Below, in pieces: positions 63,101-64,000 of a DNA stretch of 64,000 nucleotides. Within the stretch, counting starts at the first letter, position 1. Each line of letters opens with the position of its first letter. Both the position numbers and the translations under genes were made by a program. This DNA comes from Mucilaginibacter phyllosphaerae (GTDB lineage: Bacteria > Bacteroidota > Bacteroidia > Sphingobacteriales > Sphingobacteriaceae): contig NZ_SNQG01000005.1 in assembly GCF_004378255.1 (NCBI RefSeq), positions 62,001-126,000 of the forward strand. The letters are read 5' to 3'. The notes under the pieces are model-generated. The model searched no databases. It was not told where the DNA came from and was given only the letters and a program-made list of their open reading frames with translations.

Positions 63101-64000
63101 CTTTATTCGGCAGTTCGGTGGCTGCAAAATACAATTGCGAAGCATCTGATTTGATGGTAGCCAAAGGCAAAACATGGTCATAAAGCAGCATGTGTTTGAT
63201 GCTTTGTAAATTATCAGGCAGTATCACATTCGGGTTGGCTGCTTTTATGCTAAAGCCATAAGGTGAAGCAATGGCAGACCCGCTGGTTACGGTTAGTTTG
63301 GTACCGTTAAGGTAAAGCTCCGGCGTGCCGGGCACACCCAGGCTATTACCCTGAAACACAATATGCATAAAACGGTCCAGCGGTAAAACTGCCGAAATAT
63401 TTGCCTGGTAGTGAGCATTTGATGGCACAAAACTGATCCCGTTGGCTACAGTCTGGTTCATCGGGAACACATTGATATCAAGTTTAGAATTGGCAATAGT
63501 TACCTGGAATGTATATTTTTCATCGCTTGTGGTTTCTATAAAATGGGTGTTTGTAGATCCATCGTTATAAAACCACATGGCAACCGCCCCCTGCGGGGCC
63601 GAAAGCACCTGCGAAAGGCTCAAGAGCGCATCGGGTACAGAGGTGGCAGCCGCAGGCCCATTATAATTCATTGGCTGCGGGTTAACCCCGTAGTCGCGTT
63701 GCTGGTCTATATTTCTAAAATACTTGCTATCAAAAAGGGTAACACCTTCCGGCGGGATAGTGCGCACCAGGTTATCAGCCTGGTCGTAATAATAAAGTGT
63801 GTAATGATAAATTTGCTGTACGGCTGTAAGCCCCGCATTGGCTTTAGCCAGTTTACAGGTATTGATATAGTTTTCCCTAAAAGCACGGCGGTTTTCGGCA
63901 ATGTAGTTATCATACCCTATTTTGCCTGAACTAAGCGCAACAGTAACAGCGTTTTTCACACAATCATAAGCATCCTGCGGTACGCTGCCGTAGGGCAGTG
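60159..64000 (-). CDS. Rhs repeat toxin with Tox-REase-5-like nuclease tip, 5' end beyond window
   Basis: At least 1280 residues are visible; the frame is open to the right edge. Early part: LVRTIPPEG repeats and a LamG-like insertion (about 95-290, AVAMWFYNDGSTNTHFIETT). Then YD-repeat shell segments (DLDGNVRTLWQQISG, TYDGNGNILTL, YIRDAQGNTLAVYD) and the Rhs core RYGFNGKENDNDVG ... YQFASNSPIAGRDRDG near residues 950-1020, marking the auto-cleavage site. The last about 110 residues, HYQEFITGVKAGQ, VNGYNFDGFRNGVLLDAKS and GTPIEWNFEIKAV, match Tox-REase-5. Delivers a nuclease to competitors, perhaps via T6SS or another export route; no secretion genes in view. Followed by its Imm52 partner. Confidence 0.9.
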   Translation of the reverse strand, partial: LPYGSVPQDAYDCVKNAVTVALSSGKIGYDNYIAENRRAFRENYINTCKLAKANAGLTAVQQIYHYTLYYYDQADNLVRTIPPEGVTLFDSKYFRNIDQQRDYGVNPQPMNYNGPAAATSVPDALLSLSQVLSAPQGAVAMWFYNDGSTNTHFIETTSDEKYTFQVTIANSKLDINVFPMNQTVANGISFVPSNAHYQANISAVLPLDRFMHIVFQGNSLGVPGTPELYLNGTKLTVTSGSAIASPYGFSIKAANPNVILPDNLQSIKHMLLYDHVLPLATIKSDASQLYFAATELPNKGWYRFNVPPAGGPTTVDNTTNETVLREYYNAHTLPTTYAYNSTNQVSLQLSPDGGSNRYWYDLLSRLVISQNDKQYGTAASPLNNYSYTQYDVLGRITEVGQKNQLAVTLGTADFLPDGTISQFATSGQNSQITRTWYDVPAPPGNGIASLASQNNLRKRVAASTYADTQTGPSLRGTYYDYDLDGNVRTLWQQISGLPNSETEAGLKRIDYEYDLISGKVNLVRYQDGQPDQFYYSYLYDAENRLKEAWTGRRAIVNALQGSYLLKDHSRLDASYNYYLHGPLSRTETGDVYGKVQGTDYAYTLQGWLKGVNSTAVTATADIGGDGGTAHPTIAKDAYGYNLYYHNTDYTPVTNSKTPFAATLQTGSLLKPLFNGNIAGSSVNIPKLGSDWIDRTYRYDQLNRILSVKNYHSTSATATPAANGDYDETFTYDGNGNILTLNRTGAGIGSQKDVMAYNYNRDAAGKLVNNQLRYLSGTAAASGIAGSQADNNYLYDNIGNLTADVQAGITGIEWSVYGKIRSIAKGGGGITYAYDAGGNRVSKIHNGLTTYYIRDAQGNTLAVYDNAAGGTTWREQHLYGSSRLGMWQPNVNLTGGDPQTAWQTTGLRQYELSNHLGNIMATITDKRLQHTGNNTAIDYYEADISTAQDYYAFGSQQPGRSFAANSSYRYGFNGKENDNDVGKGTGNQQDYGMRIYDGRVGRFLSVDPLSKEYPALTPYQFASNSPIAGRDRDGLEFEPYWATTVPQKIREYETQLRKDDPKNADAIIRQHNINAFLFVGGALTAGSGSAATAFWDIVMAGGTARALQGIANHNKTQTSEGVHIMFGAAMGELGGTLIGKTFEVVSPLIRSAGKSLTGTWVKESISGWSENAVHYQEFITGVKAGQTFEVNGYNFDGFRNGVLLDAKSGLGNFVDKQTGTFKSFFKGQESLVIQARNQLGAANGTPIEWNFEIKAVRDAMEKLFEKRGVKGISLKYTPKK
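60933..61607 (-). repeat. 675-bp duplicated Rhs core segment, full-gene copy
   Basis: Counterpart of 58521-59195 inside the complete Rhs gene; nearly identical, so recombination between them would swap the toxin tip. Confidence 0.9.

Overview
The window looks like a chromosomal stretch of a Bacteroidota species, most likely a Sphingobacteriaceae member close to Mucilaginibacter or Pedobacter. Evidence: many genes are preceded by the Bacteroidota -7 promoter motif TAnnTTTG rather than a sigma-70 -10 box. Gene content is also typical of that group: fused HemC-HemD, c-di-AMP cyclase, large FtsX/MacB-type permeases, DUF1080 and Gfo/Idh/MocA secreted enzymes, an M1 aminopeptidase with HEAT-like tail, and giant Rhs proteins. 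Genus-level placement is inference.

Layout. 1-13.6 kb: housekeeping and signalling (gcvP 5' part, pdxJ, NodB-like deacetylase, M24 aminopeptidase P, multi-PAS histidine kinase, ahcY, M23 peptidase, bacilliredoxin). It also carries two small Cys-rich peptides with related leaders and a tandem array of REP-like hairpins. 13.6-24.5 kb: a leftward operon of two MacB-type permeases, a beta-lactamase-fold hydrolase and an esterase, then a DUF1080 / Gfo/Idh/MocA pair. 24.6-30.4 kb: M1 peptidase, diadenylate cyclase, polyprenyl synthase, tRNA-Ser(GGA), VOC protein.

30.8-36.9 kb is an accessory island ending at tRNA-Asn(GTT). It holds a TetR gene, a truncated SDR gene, a stray minus-strand fragment, an rtcB 3' remnant, two convergent AbiTii-domain genes and a DUF6119 gene. 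This is the best candidate for an unusual defence or conflict locus.

37-41.8 kb: PfkB kinase, an orphan ABC ATPase, an ECF sigma / anti-sigma / outer-membrane protein operon, and a broken DUF4160 gene next to DUF2442. 41.8-51.3 kb: leftward heme cluster hemA-hemCD-hemB-hemL-(histidine kinase, response regulator, TPR protein)-hemE-hemJ, covering nearly the whole C5 route to uroporphyrinogen III and on towards protoporphyrin. Palindromic repeats lie between most of its genes. 51.4-56.9 kb: DoxX protein, GNAT-nitrilase fusion, three metabolic hydrolases, thioredoxin.

57-64 kb: a polymorphic-toxin locus. A full Rhs protein (entering from beyond the right edge) ends in a Tox-REase-5-like nuclease followed by an Imm52-like immunity gene. 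Downstream sits an orphan Rhs tip that repeats 675 bp of the Rhs core and ends in a CdiA-like tRNase domain with its own small partner gene. The orphan is bracketed by 250-bp direct repeats and a probable transposase remnant.

Dispersed palindromic repeats of several families occur through the window. In three of them, base changes in one arm are matched in the other, which argues that the hairpins are maintained by selection or by a transposition mechanism.
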